Source: RGIG5612 sp050944475 (GTDB lineage Bacteria > Bacillota > Clostridia > Lachnospirales > Lachnospiraceae). From it: a DNA stretch of 64,000 bases. Positions 44,694 to 52,836 of the stretch are shown here, in pieces. Each line of letters starts with the position of its first letter. Within the stretch, counting starts at the first letter, position 1. The stretch covers positions 183,790 to 247,789 of the forward strand of contig JBMNRD010000003.1 of the NCBI GenBank assembly GCA_050944475.1, written 5' to 3'. The notes beneath the pieces were generated by a model, which saw only the letters and a program-made list of their open reading frames with translations, had not been told where the DNA came from and did no database searches. The position numbers were made by a program, and so were the translations under genes.

Positions 44694-45623
44694 CTATTGG
44701 AAATCGATACGCGGGTCAACAACCTTGTAAAGAATGTCGCAAATGAGATTCATTATTACAATCAATGCTGCCAGCACAATCGTTGTACCCATAACCATAG
44801 GATAATCTCTGTTGATAATGCTCGAAACAAATGCCCTGCCGATCCCCGGCACCGAGAAAATTCTCTCAACAACCAGGGAGCCGGTTACAATATACGCAAG
44901 CATAGGTCCGAAATATGTAATGTCGGGAATCAATGCGTTCTTCAGCGCATGTCCGAAAACAATCCTTGTGTTTGAAACACCTTTTGCTTTGGCTGTCCTG
45001 ATGTAATCCTGCCCCAGAACGTCCAGCATTGACGAGCGGGTAAGACGTGTGACATTTGCCATGGGAGAAAGTCCCAGAGTAATAATCGGCAGCACAAGCC
45101 CCGCGGTGGTAGAACCGTTTGCGGGGAACAGCTTGAGATTAACGGCAAATATTAAAAGCAGCAGCGAGCCCACGATAAAGCCGGGCATTGAAATAAATGC
45201 CGTGGCAATAACCATGATAATCCGGTCAATTATGGTATTGCGCTTCAGGGCTGCAACGGCGCCGAGAACAATTCCCGCAAAGGCGCCCCAACAGGCTGCA
45301 ATCAGTCCTAATTTAGCCGAAGTCTTAAGCCCGTCGCCTATGATGTCAATCACCTTGCGGCCCTTCTGCTTAAGTGACGGGCCGAAGTCAAATCTGGTCA
45401 GCACGTCTTTCATGTAGGTTGCATATTGCTGAATCAGCGGTTTGTCAAGGCCATACTTCGCCTCCATTGCCGCCTGTACGGAAGGACTTACCGCCTTCTC
45501 TCCCGTAAACGGGCCTCCCGGAACAAAGTGCATTACAAAGAAGGTTACCGTCATTACAACCCAGATGGTGACGAGCGACAGAATGATTCTCTTGATGATA
45601 TACGATATTGTCTTTGAATCCAT
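44694..45623 (-). CDS. Oligopeptide ABC transporter permease (OppB-like)
   Basis: A 309-residue inner-membrane permease, first gene of the importer operon. The first helix ends in F-F-V-M-H-F-V-P-G-G-P-F, matching the OppB N-terminal motif; later comes the coupling loop Q-D-Y-I-R-T-A-K-A-K-G-V-S and the C-terminal R-D-Y-P-M-V-M-G-T segment, both canonical. About six membrane segments. It forms the channel with the permease at 43604. Confidence 0.93.
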   Translation of the reverse strand: MDSKTISYIIKRIILSLVTIWVVMTVTFFVMHFVPGGPFTGEKAVSPSVQAAMEAKYGLDKPLIQQYATYMKDVLTRFDFGPSLKQKGRKVIDIIGDGLKTSAKLGLIAACWGAFAGIVLGAVAALKRNTIIDRIIMVIATAFISMPGFIVGSLLLLIFAVNLKLFPANGSTTAGLVLPIITLGLSPMANVTRLTRSSMLDVLGQDYIRTAKAKGVSNTRIVFGHALKNALIPDITYFGPMLAYIVTGSLVVERIFSVPGIGRAFVSSIINRDYPMVMGTTIVLAALIVIMNLICDILYKVVDPRIDFQ

Positions 45624-45682
45624 TCCTGAGTCTCTTTCCTGTCAATGCGGTTACTATATAATGTGACTCCCTGCCGCAAATA

Positions 45683-45724
45683 AGCGGAAGTGCAGCCGTA
45701 CCGCTTTGCTGAAGTCGGCACGGC
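45683..45724 (-). promoter_or_regulatory. Structured leader upstream of the Opp operon
   Basis: Two alternative stems overlap here: GCCGTACCG (45695-45703) with CGGCACGGC (45716-45724), and AGCGG (45683-45687) with CCGCT (45701-45705). Mutually exclusive pairing would allow a leader switch, but no known riboswitch was recognised. The remaining gap to 45906 holds only the ptb terminator. Confidence 0.3.
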
Positions 45725-45845
45725 ACAAAAACCCATATTGACAAATCATCCCATATTTTACTCTTATTTCACAAAAAAGACAAGTTTTTTTGCACAAATG
45801 CGAAGTTATTGTGAAAAACAAACTTCCCTCGTTTTAAAAAAACGA

Positions 45846-45871
45846 GGGGCTGCAACCGGCACTGCAGCCCC
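45846..45871 (-). terminator. Terminator of phosphate butyryltransferase gene
   Basis: GGGGCTGCA (45846-45854) and TGCAGCCCC (45863-45871) form a 9-bp stem followed on the minus strand by TCGTTTTTTT. An adjoining CCTCGTTTT/AAAACGAGG inverted repeat extends the structure. Confidence 0.85.
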
Positions 45872-45906
45872 CGGCAATTCTGATATTTTCGTTCGTTTAT
45901 TCTTTC

Positions 45907-46821
45907 TTACTCACCCAGTGAAGCTGCCGCGGCAAGGCAGATTGACAGGTATTTCTCTTCTGCCGTTGAGCTTCTTGAAGTCATGATAACCGGACACTTG
46001 GCGCCTACGATGAAACCGCCCATTTTCGCATTGCAAAAGCCTGCGAGCATTTTGCCCATGGCATTTCCCTGATGGATATTGGGAGCAATAAGGATGTCAC
46101 AATCACCGGCGCAGGGTGAAACAAAGCCCTTTTGCGCGGCGATTTCGGGGTCGGTTGCACAGTCAAACTGAATGGGACCTTCAACGATACAGTTTTTAAT
46201 CTCGCCGCGGAGATTCATCTGCTTCAGCTCGTCGCCTTCAATTGTCTCGGGCATTTTCGGATCAACCTTTTCTTTGCATGCAAGAACGCCGACCTTTGGG
46301 CAATCGTAGCCAAGGGCGATGAAAGTATCTACCGTATTGCGGATAATATCGGCCTTCTGCTCAAGGGTAGGATATGGAACCATCCCGCCGTCAACAGGAG
46401 AGATCAGCTTCTTATAAGCGGGGGTCTCAAATACTGCCAGATGTGACATAAGACCGCCCTTGCCAAGACCGGCTTCTTTATTTACAACTGCACGAAGATA
46501 AACGCTTGAATCAACATGGCCCTTCATGAGGAAGTCGGCCTTGCCTTCATTCACAAGGGCAACCGCCTTCCGGGCTGCCTCCGCGGGATCCGGAACATCA
46601 TAAATGTCCTCTTCCGGAACCTCCATTCCGATGTCGGCAAGAATCTTTACAATCTCTGCCTTGTCGCCGACCAGCACCGGCTTTACTAGTCCTTCGTCTG
46701 CTGCCTGCTTAACAGCCTGAAGAGAGTGCTCGTCTGCTGCTGCAGCTACTGCAATGCGGCTAACCTTTTTATTTCCTCTCAACTTCTTTTCGATAATCTC
46801 ATCAAATGTCTTGTAAACCAT
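45907..46821 (-). CDS. ptb: Phosphate butyryltransferase (or phosphate acyltransferase paralogue)
   Basis: A 304-residue phosphate acetyl/butyryltransferase-family enzyme that exchanges CoA and phosphate on butyryl groups. Family features: V-A-A-A-A-D-E-H-S-L-Q-A-V, L-M-K-G-H-V-D-S-S-V-Y-L-R-A-V, M-S-H-L-A-V-F-E-T-P, E-G-P-I-Q-F-D-C-A, and P-N-I-H-Q-G-N-A-M-G-K near the C-terminus. It has the short Ptb length with no fused domain. It usually lies next to a butyrate kinase gene, but none is visible in this window. An AAGGAG site precedes the ATG. The possibility that it is a branched-chain or bile-related acyltransferase paralogue remains. Confidence 0.85.
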   Translation of the reverse strand: MVYKTFDEIIEKKLRGNKKVSRIAVAAAADEHSLQAVKQAADEGLVKPVLVGDKAEIVKILADIGMEVPEEDIYDVPDPAEAARKAVALVNEGKADFLMKGHVDSSVYLRAVVNKEAGLGKGGLMSHLAVFETPAYKKLISPVDGGMVPYPTLEQKADIIRNTVDTFIALGYDCPKVGVLACKEKVDPKMPETIEGDELKQMNLRGEIKNCIVEGPIQFDCATDPEIAAQKGFVSPCAGDCDILIAPNIHQGNAMGKMLAGFCNAKMGGFIVGAKCPVIMTSRSSTAEEKYLSICLAAAASLGE

Positions 46822-46984
46822 GTTAATACTCCTTTCATGTTAAACGTGTTTATGTATTCGGCGCCTTTTGCAGCTGCCGTTTATTACTCTGTGCCGCTCC
46901 CGGGTGTTTGAGTGAGCGTAAACAAGATTTTAATTCCGAATTATTTCGAAATTACACTTGCAGGCGCTTACACAGCCCGAAGCC

Positions 46985-48304
46985 TCAATATTCAATAAAT
47001 GTGGTGACCGGATCCCAGCCGTACCAGCCGCGGACGTCCGTATAGGCGGTGCCTACCCTTCCGAGGGTCCTGTTGTATGAGTCTATGGCGTCGCGAGTGT
47101 TGTCGGTTCTCCAGCCGGTCGGCCTTACGGTCTCATCAAGCGGAACAATAACAAACACCCCGTCATAACGCTGGTCAACCCACAGCGGCAGGATTGAAAC
47201 ATCCTTTATTTTCACCTTGCCGTTGTTAAACCTGTGGTATGCAAAGGAAATAGTAAGACCGTCCTCGGTATAACCCCTGTGGCCGTCCTCATTCATAAGG
47301 TTTTTTCTCTGGCTGGACAGGGAGTTGCCCATGGAGTAAAGGCAATGAGTAGCATTTCCGTTTTCACCCATAAGAACCTCGTAGCGCTGGATAACATGGG
47401 GGTGCCCTCCGATAATCACGTCAACTCCCAAGTTGCACAGCTCCCTTGCAATCTCCTGCTCATAGTTATTGGGCTCGTCGGTATATTCATCGCCCCAGTG
47501 CATAAAGAATACCGTGACGTCACAGCCCTCTCTTTTCATTTTCGCGAGGTCGTTTTCCACACTGACGTAAAGAGACTCAAGATCGCTGTAGCAGAAGCTG
47601 TTTATCAGGTCGACGGCGGATTCATTCATAGTAATTCCGTTAATGGACTTGATTTCATCTGCCGATCTTCTCGTGTCATATGTATAACAGGCAAAGCCGA
47701 ACTTGATGCCGTTTATGTTCTTGATCAGCACATACGGTTCCGAGGTGTTTTTCCTTGTTCCGATATAATCCAGGCCGGCTTCCATAATAACATCCTGGGT
47801 CCTGTCCATTCCGTAGGATCCCTGATCATAGGCATGATTATTTGCCGTAAGAAGCATGTCAACTCCGGCGTCCTTAAGACCCGTGACAATTGAGTCGGGA
47901 GCATTGAACAGGGGATATCCCGTGAATGCGCCTGATTCTTCTCCTCCGCAGGCCACCTCAAGATTGGCTATCATGTAATCATATGATGCCCAGTATGAGG
48001 ATACCGCCGCAAAGGATTCTGTAAAGTCATACTCACCTTCCGAATAAGCTCCGCTCAGCACTGAACTGTGCAGAAGGATGTCTCCGGTTGCCGCAAAGGA
48101 TGCCGAACTTTCAACGGCAGGCACCGGCGGCCCGGGCTTATAGATAACTTCTTCATCCATGGGCTCGCTCATCTTGACGCTGGAGGCTATTTTTACTATT
48201 GCCACCACGATTCCCGCAATCAGCAAACACATCACGGCCATCCGGACGATAATCTTAATCAGCCTTTTTCTTCTTAAATGTTTTCTGGTTTTTCTTTTAG
48301 CCAT
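46985..48304 (-). CDS. CapA-family metallophosphoesterase-like protein
   Basis: A 439-residue protein anchored by one N-terminal membrane helix (about residues 16-38, after a Lys/Arg-rich cytosolic start). The extracellular part is a CapA/PGA_cap domain: A-A-T-G-D-I-L-L-H near residue 72, N-N-H-A-Y-D-Q-G, and G-G-H-P-H-V-I-Q carry the metal-binding Asp, Asn and His residues. CapA relatives take part in poly-gamma-glutamate capsule attachment or cell-envelope remodelling, but no other capB/capC gene is here. It follows the GT2-GtrA gene by 15 bases in a surface-related operon. Confidence 0.88.
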   Translation of the reverse strand: MAKRKTRKHLRRKRLIKIIVRMAVMCLLIAGIVVAIVKIASSVKMSEPMDEEVIYKPGPPVPAVESSASFAATGDILLHSSVLSGAYSEGEYDFTESFAAVSSYWASYDYMIANLEVACGGEESGAFTGYPLFNAPDSIVTGLKDAGVDMLLTANNHAYDQGSYGMDRTQDVIMEAGLDYIGTRKNTSEPYVLIKNINGIKFGFACYTYDTRRSADEIKSINGITMNESAVDLINSFCYSDLESLYVSVENDLAKMKREGCDVTVFFMHWGDEYTDEPNNYEQEIARELCNLGVDVIIGGHPHVIQRYEVLMGENGNATHCLYSMGNSLSSQRKNLMNEDGHRGYTEDGLTISFAYHRFNNGKVKIKDVSILPLWVDQRYDGVFVIVPLDETVRPTGWRTDNTRDAIDSYNRTLGRVGTAYTDVRGWYGWDPVTTFIEY

Positions 48305-48319
48305 TTAAATTTCCCGTCT

Positions 48320-49468
48320 TTATTGTTTTTTATTTTCAAATACCCACTTGCGCTGAATGCCGAAGCTCAAAATAAACAGGCATCCGTCAACAAGACATTT
48401 TATCAGAACATCAAGGATTCCCTTAACACCTAAAAGTGAGCCTGCAACCATATCTGTCAACAAGAAGGAAGCAAGCATCTGGCAAAATGCCACCAGATAG
48501 TACCTTCTTGCGGTCCGCCCCACATTGTCGGATGTCTTAAAGACCACATTCCTGTTGAGTATGTAATTCAGGGTGGCCGAAATCACTCTGGCACATACTA
48601 TTGCCACAAAGTGACATGCCGTACGCACGGGGTTATCAAACCCGACTCCCGCAATACGCGCTCCCAGCCACTCACAGATTTTCAAAAGAGTCACGCCGGT
48701 ACCCTTATCAAATAACCACATGATTAGCGCATATACGCCCAAATCCACAAGAAAGCTGGCAAACGAGCTGCCTGTGAATTTCAGGAAGCATCCCAGAACT
48801 ATCACATATATCCTGACCGCGTCCCTTACGGTTTTGAAATGGGAGGCCGCATTCTTGTTGATATAAATTGTTTTAATCGGCACTTCGCAATAGGGAATAT
48901 TGGCATTTACTATGGCAACAAGCATGTTGGTTTCATATTCGTATCTGTCACCCTTGAGTTCCGAAAACAGGCCGAAGTGCCGGGCCGGAATCACTCGAAG
49001 TCCAGTCTGAGTATCATTCAACCTGATGCCGATTGCATATTTGTAAACCTTCCTTGAAACCTTGTTTCCGAAGACACTGCGCGGCGGTACGATAGGGTCG
49101 TCAAAATCCCTGCTTCCCAATACCACATGATCCGGAACTTCTTCAAACCTTGCAAGGCAGTCTCGTATACTTTTCACATCATGCTGTCCGTCACCGTCAA
49201 CCGTTACCGCACCGGCTATATCCGGACGGTTCTCTATAAGCCAGGCGAATGCGGTTTTAAGGCCCTTGCCCTTGCCCATGTTGACCGGATGCGTAAGCAC
49301 CGTTACTTGCGGATGCAGTGCGGCCTCTTCAAAATAGTGAACGGTTTCAGCGCTGCTGCCGTCATTTACAATCACTATGTTCTGAAAACCCGCTTTTAAC
49401 AAACTGTCGAGGAATTCCGTCATTTTGTTATCCGGGTTCAGAACCGGCATTACTACTGCTATTTCCAC
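48320..49468 (-). CDS. GT2 glycosyltransferase fused to a GtrA-like membrane domain
   Basis: A 382-residue two-domain protein. Residues 1-225 are a family 2 glycosyltransferase of the dolichyl-phosphate-mannose-synthase type: V-M-P-V-L-N-P near the start, I-V-N-D-G-S-S, and the metal-binding D-G-D-G-Q-H-D. Residues 240-380 form a four-helix GtrA/DPMS_2 membrane domain. Fusions of this kind transfer a sugar to a polyprenyl carrier and flip or hold it. It starts with GTG inside the end of the PIG-L gene (10-base overlap), so the pair is translationally coupled. Confidence 0.9.
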   Translation of the reverse strand: MEIAVVMPVLNPDNKMTEFLDSLLKAGFQNIVIVNDGSSAETVHYFEEAALHPQVTVLTHPVNMGKGKGLKTAFAWLIENRPDIAGAVTVDGDGQHDVKSIRDCLARFEEVPDHVVLGSRDFDDPIVPPRSVFGNKVSRKVYKYAIGIRLNDTQTGLRVIPARHFGLFSELKGDRYEYETNMLVAIVNANIPYCEVPIKTIYINKNAASHFKTVRDAVRIYVIVLGCFLKFTGSSFASFLVDLGVYALIMWLFDKGTGVTLLKICEWLGARIAGVGFDNPVRTACHFVAIVCARVISATLNYILNRNVVFKTSDNVGRTARRYYLVAFCQMLASFLLTDMVAGSLLGVKGILDVLIKCLVDGCLFILSFGIQRKWVFENKKQ

Positions 49469-50937
49469 TGCTGTTGTCTCTTCTTCCTCTGAGCGGCAAG
49501 TCTTCTGCGTCTTACCGCCTCACGTCTTCTTCTTTTGCTTTTTGCCAGTATCACAAGCATGACCATGACGATGACTATTATAACAAACAATATTCCAAGG
49601 GCAATGAGAATCTTTGTAACGGTGCTCATTTTCCCGGGGACGTTGTTATTATTTGTACCCTGCTGTCCGTCAGAACCGGTCTCCACCTGCCCTCCGGGGG
49701 CAGTTATTTCCCCCTCATTTCCCGTTGCATCGACGGTGCTTTCATTCCTGTCATCGGGGGTTGTCTGCTCGTCATAGGGGATGATGTTTTCCATCAGGTC
49801 ATTGCCGGTATCATTGCCCACTGCAGTCTTGTACAGACCGTATTTTGTGCAGCTGCACTCGTAGTCCGTGGGATTTCCCTCTTCATCATATCCGTCGCTT
49901 ACATAAAACCACATCCATTGCTGAGATTCATGCTTTTTGTATGCTTCCGCGGCAACTTCCAGACAGGTTTTACCGCCGAAGGAATTCAGAGGAATGCGGG
50001 CATCAAGTTCTATTTCATTTTCTCCGTAAAGATGGAAATATGCCTTCGGGACATCCCATGTGCCGTATTTGCCGGCGGAGTCTGTATACTCATTCGAATC
50101 CGCTGTAACCTTCAACGCCCTTGCCGTAGCCTCTGCCAGAAGCATATGCTGCCCGTGCCCGTATTCACCGTCAAAATCATGACTGATAAGCACCTGGGGC
50201 TTAAACCTTCTGACAGTTCTTACAACATATTCGGTTACCTCGTCAATATCCTGCTGGGCCATTGCCCCGTCAAGACTTTCCGAATACAGATCCTCAAATT
50301 CTCCCAACTGAGGATAATGGTCAATTCCCATTGTCCACAGTCCGTTCAGCTGCTCATGCCTCCTGTACGGCTCCGTGCGGTAAAACTCGCACATATATGC
50401 GACCTGCAAACGATAACCCTTATCCACGTAAGTAGGAATCACCCCGCCGAAGAATAAGGCCTCATCGTCTGAATGAGCGGAGATAAAAAGCATGTCCGCC
50501 CGATCATAGGGTGCCTCCCATTTCTGCACCCATCCGGGCACTTCATTATCAAACGCATAAATATCCGATATATAAGTACGGTCTTCCTTTATAGTTACTA
50601 CGATCTTGTCCGTCGCCTTGGGAAGTTCTATGAACTCATGCAGGAATCCGTCCTGCCCGTATGTATAGTCCTTGCCGTCCACGGTAAGAATCCACTCACC
50701 CGGCTCGGTATCCCAAACAATATAAACGGAAGACATTTTTTCATCCGCGGTAACTGTCAGTTTGGTGTCGGTACGATAATAATCCTTGGTAGTATAATCG
50801 TCATCAAGGAGAACCTCGCAGCCGTAACCGTCGGAACTTTCTACAGCTATATCCAGTTCCCCGGCCAGCGCCGTTCCCGCGAGTATAACAAAGGCTGCAA
50901 GAGCAACTCCGATTGCAATAAGATATTTTTTAATCAT
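49459..50937 (-). CDS. Membrane-anchored PIG-L family deacetylase
   Basis: A 492-residue extracytoplasmic protein. It has an N-terminal signal/anchor helix (about residues 4-26), a beta-rich domain to about 135, then a PIG-L (LmbE) deacetylase domain with A-H-S-D-D-E (canonical A-H-P-D-D-E) and a later G-H-G-Q-H metal site. A Thr/Glu/Gly/Asn-rich linker, a C-terminal membrane helix and a long Arg/Lys-rich cytosolic tail (K-R-R-R-R-E-A-V) end it. Relatives de-N-acetylate GlcNAc-type sugars on lipids or glycans. The signal plus tail predicts an outside-facing enzyme held by two anchors. The start overlaps the MobA-like gene. Confidence 0.88.
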   Translation of the reverse strand: MIKKYLIAIGVALAAFVILAGTALAGELDIAVESSDGYGCEVLLDDDYTTKDYYRTDTKLTVTADEKMSSVYIVWDTEPGEWILTVDGKDYTYGQDGFLHEFIELPKATDKIVVTIKEDRTYISDIYAFDNEVPGWVQKWEAPYDRADMLFISAHSDDEALFFGGVIPTYVDKGYRLQVAYMCEFYRTEPYRRHEQLNGLWTMGIDHYPQLGEFEDLYSESLDGAMAQQDIDEVTEYVVRTVRRFKPQVLISHDFDGEYGHGQHMLLAEATARALKVTADSNEYTDSAGKYGTWDVPKAYFHLYGENEIELDARIPLNSFGGKTCLEVAAEAYKKHESQQWMWFYVSDGYDEEGNPTDYECSCTKYGLYKTAVGNDTGNDLMENIIPYDEQTTPDDRNESTVDATGNEGEITAPGGQVETGSDGQQGTNNNNVPGKMSTVTKILIALGILFVIIVIVMVMLVILAKSKRRRREAVRRRRLAAQRKKRQQQWK

Positions 50938-51544
50938 CCTCTTCTTTCTTTCTATAAGCTTCCAGCTCTTCCGGAGTATTGATGTTCCGGAAAGAGCAAC
51001 TCAAATTTTCAAAATCCGCCAGCTTGCCTTCCCCGATGATATCCGTATCCGCAAAAGGCAGGGCCATTCTTATTTTAAGCAATCCGGCCTCCATTGCCCC
51101 CTTCAGATCCGGAAGGGCCGACCTGTTGTACGCCCCTATGAGGGGCTCGGGTTTTCCCCCTTGCAGTTTAAGGAAACAGGCTTTCTTGGTGCAATAATCG
51201 TAAAGGCGTGTCAATACGCGCATATCCGCTCCGGGCACATCAACGGGAATAATGGCAAAGCGCTCCACATCAGTTTCCTCAAATACTGAAATGATGCCGC
51301 CCATCGGGCCGATTGCCTCGTAATTGTCCGTAACAATCTCCACATTTCTTCCTGTCATAAAAGGCAGTTTCCTGATAACAAGAGCATGCTCCCTGCTGTC
51401 CGTTGAAATAATTATACGCTCAAAATAAATAAGCGCATTCGCAAAAATGCGTTCAACAAAGGTCACACCGTTATCTTTCAGCAGAACCTTATCCATTCCC
51501 ATGCGGGAGCTCTTTCCGCCTGCAAGGATAACCAAATTTTTCAT
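50930..51544 (-). CDS. mobA: MobA-like nucleotidyltransferase
   Basis: A 204-residue protein of the molybdenum cofactor guanylyltransferase (MobA) type: V-I-L-A-G-G-K-S-S-R-M-G-M-D-K at the N-terminus is the nucleotide-binding motif, G-P-M-G-G-I-I follows, and the metal Asp is in I-P-V-D-V-P (the usual C-D-M-P-F). It should attach GMP to molybdopterin, but no other molybdenum cofactor gene is in the window and it is translationally coupled to a surface glycan operon. No ribosome site precedes the ATG, and an extended -10 lies six bases upstream, so it may be translated from a leaderless mRNA. Confidence 0.85.
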   Translation of the reverse strand: MKNLVILAGGKSSRMGMDKVLLKDNGVTFVERIFANALIYFERIIISTDSREHALVIRKLPFMTGRNVEIVTDNYEAIGPMGGIISVFEETDVERFAIIPVDVPGADMRVLTRLYDYCTKKACFLKLQGGKPEPLIGAYNRSALPDLKGAMEAGLLKIRMALPFADTDIIGEGKLADFENLSCSFRNINTPEELEAYRKKEEDD

Positions 51545-51550
51545 GAAAAA

Positions 51551-51560
51551 ATTATATCAC
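51551..51560 (-). promoter_or_regulatory. Extended -10 promoter of the mobA-led operon
   Basis: On the minus strand TGATATAAT with TATAAT at 51551-51556 and an upstream TG; the -35 is poor. Six bases separate it from the mobA ATG, placing the start point at the ATG itself. Confidence 0.5.
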
Positions 51561-51564
51561 AGGG

Positions 51565-51593
51565 TTGACAAAAATAAAAGGACGGATTACTAT
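51565..51593 (+). promoter_or_regulatory. Promoter of the Fur-type regulator and rubrerythrin
   Basis: TTGACA (51565-51570), a 17-base spacer and TACTAT (51588-51593) on the plus strand. It is placed back-to-back with the mobA promoter. Confidence 0.6.
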
Positions 51594-51602
51594 TTATTTA
51601 TC

Positions 51603-51618
51603 AATAATAGTTATTATT
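51603..51618. promoter_or_regulatory. PerR/Fur-type operator
   Basis: AATAATA-GT-TATTATT is a perfect 7-2-7 inverted repeat at the expected start-point region of the promoter above. The AT-rich layout resembles PerR boxes (7-1-7). It is the likely autoregulatory site of the downstream Fur-family protein. Confidence 0.55.
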
Positions 51619-51659
51619 ATCATATTTAGGGTTGTGTAAAAGACATAAGAAAAAGAAAA

Positions 51660-52058
51660 TTGCGGCATAGATACTCCCGGCAAAGAGAAGCCATACTTGA
51701 ATATTTAAAATCTGTAAAAACTCATCCCACGGCTGAATGCATATACGACCATGTGCGCAAGGATATTCCGGACATCAGCTTAGGCACCGTTTACCGGAAT
51801 CTCCGTTTGCTTGAAAAACAAGGAAAGCTCAGGACTATTTCCTGCGGCAATGCCCCGGAACGTTTTGACGGTGATACAAGCGTCATCGGACACCAGCATT
51901 TCATCTGCTCCGAGTGCGGCGCCGTAATCGATGTTCGCATCGATGACAGTAAGCTTAGAGCCCTGGCGGAAAAAAGCAGCGGCTGTGTCATTACGGGTCA
52001 TGAAATTATCCTGCATGGCATTTGTCCCGACTGTAAAAATAAAAATAAAATTTCTTAA
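51660..52058 (+). CDS. Fur-family regulator, PerR-like
   Basis: A 132-residue ferric-uptake-regulator family protein. An N-terminal winged helix (Y-S-R-Q-R-E-A-I-L-E-Y, H-P-T-A-E-C-I-Y, I-S-L-G-T-V-Y-R-N-L-R-L-L) is followed by a dimer domain with the metal residues G-H-Q-H-F-I-C-S-E-C-G and C-P-D-C for structural zinc. Direct linkage to rubrerythrin points to peroxide sensing (PerR) more than iron. The start is uncertain: only TTG at 51660 is available and its ribosome site is weak. An upstream in-frame ATA at 51645 would give K-R-K-L-R-H-R-Y-S before the same fold. Confidence 0.88.
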   Translation: MRHRYSRQREAILEYLKSVKTHPTAECIYDHVRKDIPDISLGTVYRNLRLLEKQGKLRTISCGNAPERFDGDTSVIGHQHFICSECGAVIDVRIDDSKLRALAEKSSGCVITGHEIILHGICPDCKNKNKIS

Positions 52059-52072
52059 GGAGGAAATTAAAA

Positions 52073-52615
52073 ATGAAAAAATGGGTATGTAAGGTTTGCG
52101 GTTATGTTCATGAGGGAGAGAATCCTCCCGAGACTTGCCCGGTATGCAAGGTTTCGGCTGACAAGTTTGAACTGATGGACGGTGATCAGAAATGGGCCGC
52201 CGAGCACATTGTGGGAATTGCGTCTGACGCTCCGGAAGATATCAAGATGGATCTTCGCGCAAATTTTGAGGCTGAATGTTCTGAGGTCGGCATGTATCTT
52301 GCCATGGCAAGGGTTGCTCACCGCGAGGGCTATCCCGAAATCGGCCTTTACTGGGAGAAGGCTGCCTACGAAGAGGCCGAGCATGCAGCCAAGTTTGCGG
52401 AACTTCTCGGTGAGGTTCTGACAGATTCAACAAAGACCAACCTGACAATGAGGGTTGATGCCGAAATGGGCGCAACGGCGGGAAAGACCGACCTTGCAAC
52501 ACGTGCCAAAGCTCTCAATCTTGACGCGATTCACGATACCGTCCATGAAATGGCGCGTGACGAAGCAAGACACGGCCGCGCTTTCAAGGGCTTGCTGGAA
52601 AGGTATTTCGGCTAA
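52073..52615 (+). CDS. Reverse rubrerythrin
   Basis: A 180-residue non-heme iron protein with the domains in reverse order. The rubredoxin-like iron site comes first (C-K-V-C-G-Y at residues 6-9 and C-P-V-C at 23-26), then a four-helix diiron domain with E-A-E-C-S-E-V-G-M-Y, Y-E-E-A-E-H-A and D-E-A-R-H-G-R ligands. Reverse rubrerythrins of clostridia reduce H2O2 and O2 with NADH-derived electrons and are PerR-controlled. The gene follows the Fur-type gene by 14 bases with an AAGGAGG site, supporting a PerR-rubrerythrin operon. A strong terminator follows. Confidence 0.95.
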   Translation: MKKWVCKVCGYVHEGENPPETCPVCKVSADKFELMDGDQKWAAEHIVGIASDAPEDIKMDLRANFEAECSEVGMYLAMARVAHREGYPEIGLYWEKAAYEEAEHAAKFAELLGEVLTDSTKTNLTMRVDAEMGATAGKTDLATRAKALNLDAIHDTVHEMARDEARHGRAFKGLLERYFG

Positions 52616-52660
52616 AGCCCGGCATACCTTATACCTTATTGCAGCCTTGACTTTTTAATT

Positions 52661-52697
52661 ATCAAGCAGGCGGCCTGAATCCGGCCGCCTGCTTGAT
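52661..52697 (+). terminator. Terminator of the PerR-rubrerythrin operon
   Basis: Perfect 15-bp arms ATCAAGCAGGCGGCC (52661-52675) and GGCCGCCTGCTTGAT (52683-52697) followed by ATCATTTTATG. Confidence 0.85.
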
Positions 52698-52836
52698 ATC
52701 ATTTTATGTTACTTTTTGAGTACATATATATTATATTTATATTCATCAAAATAGTCTTTTTATGTTATATCAAAATGCTTTTCCTTCGTATATACTCTTA
52801 CTGTCTTATGTATTATTTTTATAGAAAGGTACCCAC

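Noticed and set aside
45640..45730. Possible riboswitch in the leader of the Opp operon
   Set aside because: Competing stems exist, but no conserved core of a known class was recognised, so only a low-confidence structured leader is listed.
46932..46953. AATTCCGAA/TTCGAAATT hairpin after the CapA-like gene as a terminator
   Set aside because: The stem is AT-rich with a mismatch and no T-run follows on the coding strand.
49318..50457. A 379-codon plus-strand open frame over the PIG-L and GT2 genes
   Set aside because: No family features, no ribosome site, and both opposite-strand genes have clear motifs and coupled starts. It is a shadow frame.
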